The notes under the pieces are model-generated. The model did not search any database and had not been told where the DNA came from. It saw only the letters and a list, made by a program, of their open reading frames with translations. 6,949 nt of DNA, taken from Clostridia bacterium. Lineage in GTDB: Bacteria > Bacillota > Clostridia > Christensenellales > CAG-1252. The stretch spans positions 1 through 6,949 of the forward strand of contig SACC01000062.1 in NCBI GenBank assembly GCA_009928745.1. Reading direction: 5' to 3'. A program made the translations under genes and the position numbers. Below, piece by piece: positions 5,752 to 6,949 of the stretch; within the stretch, counting starts at the first letter, position 1; each line of letters opens with the position of its first letter.

Positions 5752-6771
5752 TTATCTCTGCACTCTGCCGCTGCCGTCTCCGCCGACGAGTTTTAATACC
5801 TCGTCTACGCTAATAAGATTGTAATCTCCCTGTATAGTATGTTTCAAGCAGGATGTGCCTGTTGCAAAATCAATTATCTTTTGATTATCGCTATAATTAA
5901 GCAAACCGTAGATAAGCCCCGCGCCGAAGCTGTCGCCGCCGCCGACTCTGTCAACAATGTGTATATTATATTCTTTGGAAAAATAATACTCCTTTGTATC
6001 GTATAACATTGCCGCCCACTTATTGTCGTTAGCCGATATTGAGCCACGTAAAGTTATGGCAACATACTTGACACCGAAGGTATCAACTAATTGCTTAGCC
6101 ACCTTTTTGTATCCGTCATAAGATAAATGTCCGCCAGTCAAATCAGTGTCCTCAGCAGATATCCCAAAGACATCTTTTGAATCCTCTTCGTTAGCGATAA
6201 GCACATCGACATACTGCATTAAGCCGCTCATAACCTCTTTTGCCTTAGCTTTGCTCCATAGCTTATTGCGGTAATTAAGATCACAGGATATTTTTATTCC
6301 AAGCTTTTTCGCCGCATTGCAGGCGTCCTCTGTAATCGCGGCGACCTCGTCGGAGAGCGCCGGAGTAATGCCCGTAAAGTGGAACCAGTCCGCTCCTTTA
6401 AATAACTTTTCAAAGTCAAACTCCCCGCGCTTTGCAGTTGCAATCGAAGAGCCAGCGCGATCGTATGTTACTTTTGAGGGACGCTGACTCGCTCCCTTTT
6501 CAAGATAATAAATGCCTATCCTGTCACCGCCGCGCAAAATACCAGTCGTATTCACTCCGAATTTTCTAAGACTGTTGATTGCGCCCTGCGCAATATCGTT
6601 ATTAGGAAGTTTCGTAACAAAAGCCGCTTCAAGTCCTAAGTTGGCAAGCGCTACCGCAACATTAGCCTCGCCGCCGCCGTATGTGGCTTCAAGACAATCG
6701 CTTTGCGCAAATCTCAGATAATCAAGAGGCGCAAGCCGAAGCATTATCTCTCCGAAAGTGACTATTTTCAT
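5752..6771 (-). CDS. kdgK: 2-dehydro-3-deoxygluconokinase (KDG kinase), PfkB family
   Basis: A 339-residue ribokinase/PfkB-family sugar kinase that phosphorylates 2-keto-3-deoxygluconate with ATP to KDPG, the substrate of the neighbouring aldolase. The N-terminus FGEIMLRLAP and the GGGEANVAVALANLG block (32-46) form the first PfkB signature and substrate face. CDLNYRNKLW (163-172) and IANEED (192-197) lie in the middle. DRVGGGDSFGAG (274-285) is the second PfkB signature with anion-hole glycines and catalytic base D280. The insertion around 204-225 (SAEDTDLTGG...) is one I associate with the roughly 340-residue KdgK subgroup of anaerobes. GGGAGG lies 7 nt before the ATG. The ATG overlaps the stop of the aldolase gene as ATGA, so translation is likely coupled. 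Another keto-sugar acid or fructose as substrate is possible in this family, but the kduI-kduD-eda context makes KDG by far the best call. Confidence 0.94.
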   Translation of the reverse strand: MKIVTFGEIMLRLAPLDYLRFAQSDCLEATYGGGEANVAVALANLGLEAAFVTKLPNNDIAQGAINSLRKFGVNTTGILRGGDRIGIYYLEKGASQRPSKVTYDRAGSSIATAKRGEFDFEKLFKGADWFHFTGITPALSDEVAAITEDACNAAKKLGIKISCDLNYRNKLWSKAKAKEVMSGLMQYVDVLIANEEDSKDVFGISAEDTDLTGGHLSYDGYKKVAKQLVDTFGVKYVAITLRGSISANDNKWAAMLYDTKEYYFSKEYNIHIVDRVGGGDSFGAGLIYGLLNYSDNQKIIDFATGTSCLKHTIQGDYNLISVDEVLKLVGGDGSGRVQR

Positions 6772-6949
6772 TGACTAACCTCCCTAGCTTCTCTTGCTAA
6801 CTCTGTAATTTTTGTAAAATCTCCGTTTTGGATAAGCGAATCCTTCACCATCCAACTGCCGCCGCAGGCAATGACTTTATCAAAAGACAGATATTCTTTG
6901 ATATTATCCTTGGTAATGCCGCCCGTCGGCACGAAGCTTACCGTAGGGA
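6768..6949 (-). CDS. eda: KDPG/KHG aldolase, C-terminal end (5' truncated by the window)
   Basis: The reading frame enters from the right edge and ends in TGA at 6768-6770, overlapping the kdgK start (ATGA). The 59 visible residues begin PTVSFVPTGGIT and continue to CGGSWMVKDSLIQNGDFTKITELAREA. The F-x-PTGGI segment and the GGSW segment form the phosphate-binding end of the class I aldolase Eda, and the tail matches the last quarter of the roughly 210-residue family. The Schiff-base lysine lies in the missing part. The enzyme splits 2-keto-3-deoxy-6-phosphogluconate into pyruvate and glyceraldehyde-3-phosphate, the final step of the pathway encoded downstream. The relaxed 4-hydroxy-2-oxoglutarate activity of the family cannot be excluded. 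Confidence 0.93.
   Translation of the reverse strand, partial: PTVSFVPTGGITKDNIKEYLSFDKVIACGGSWMVKDSLIQNGDFTKITELAREAREVSQ

Noticed and set aside
1..6949. Mobile element, CRISPR array, toxin-antitoxin pair, tRNA or riboswitch
   Set aside because: Reading both strands showed no terminal repeats, transposase or integrase motifs, regular spaced repeats, small gene pairs, or tRNA/riboswitch-like conserved blocks. Nearly all the DNA is accounted for by the listed genes.

Overview
The window looks like a chromosomal piece of a low- to moderate-GC Gram-positive-type bacterium, most plausibly a polysaccharide-degrading anaerobic member of the Bacillota. This is an inference. It rests on strong GGAGG-type ribosome binding sites before nearly every gene, AT-rich intergenic DNA, a lipoprotein-type signal peptide and the gene content. 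No rRNA, tRNA, CRISPR, mobile element or other taxonomic marker was seen.

Layout. At the left edge (1-227, + strand) is the C-terminal end of a multi-pass membrane transporter, followed by an 18-bp perfect hairpin (261-305) that can end transcription in both directions. Everything from 396 to the right edge is on the - strand and reads as one gene cluster. In transcription order it is: the 3' end of a KDPG aldolase gene (eda, cut by the window edge), kdgK, kduI, kduD, a TIM-barrel sugar isomerase/epimerase-like gene, a GH105 unsaturated glycosyl hydrolase, a fumarylacetoacetate-hydrolase (FAH) family gene, and a lipoprotein of unknown function. Gene junctions are tight: a 4-nt overlap, then gaps of 35, 36, 3, 123, 1 and 46 nt. 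The 123-nt AT-rich gap before the GH105 gene is the only place with room for an internal promoter or operator.

How the genes work together. The GH105 enzyme has no signal peptide. It should remove the 4,5-unsaturated uronyl residue from small oligosaccharides imported after polysaccharide-lyase digestion of pectin, rhamnogalacturonan or a similar polymer. The released 5-keto-4-deoxyuronate is isomerised by KduI, reduced by KduD to 2-keto-3-deoxygluconate, phosphorylated by KdgK and split by the KDPG aldolase into pyruvate and glyceraldehyde-3-phosphate. All five steps are present. The TIM-barrel protein and the FAH-family protein have no assigned step in this route and are, with the lipoprotein, the least explained parts. 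No lyase, oligosaccharide importer or regulator is visible; these would have to lie beyond the right edge or elsewhere.

Two start sites are best moved from the longest reading frame, both decided by ribosome binding sites: the lipoprotein starts at 1334 and kduI at 5716. I did not find a clearly novel system. This is mainly a well-formed uronate catabolic operon with two enzymes of unassigned role and one uncharacterised surface protein.
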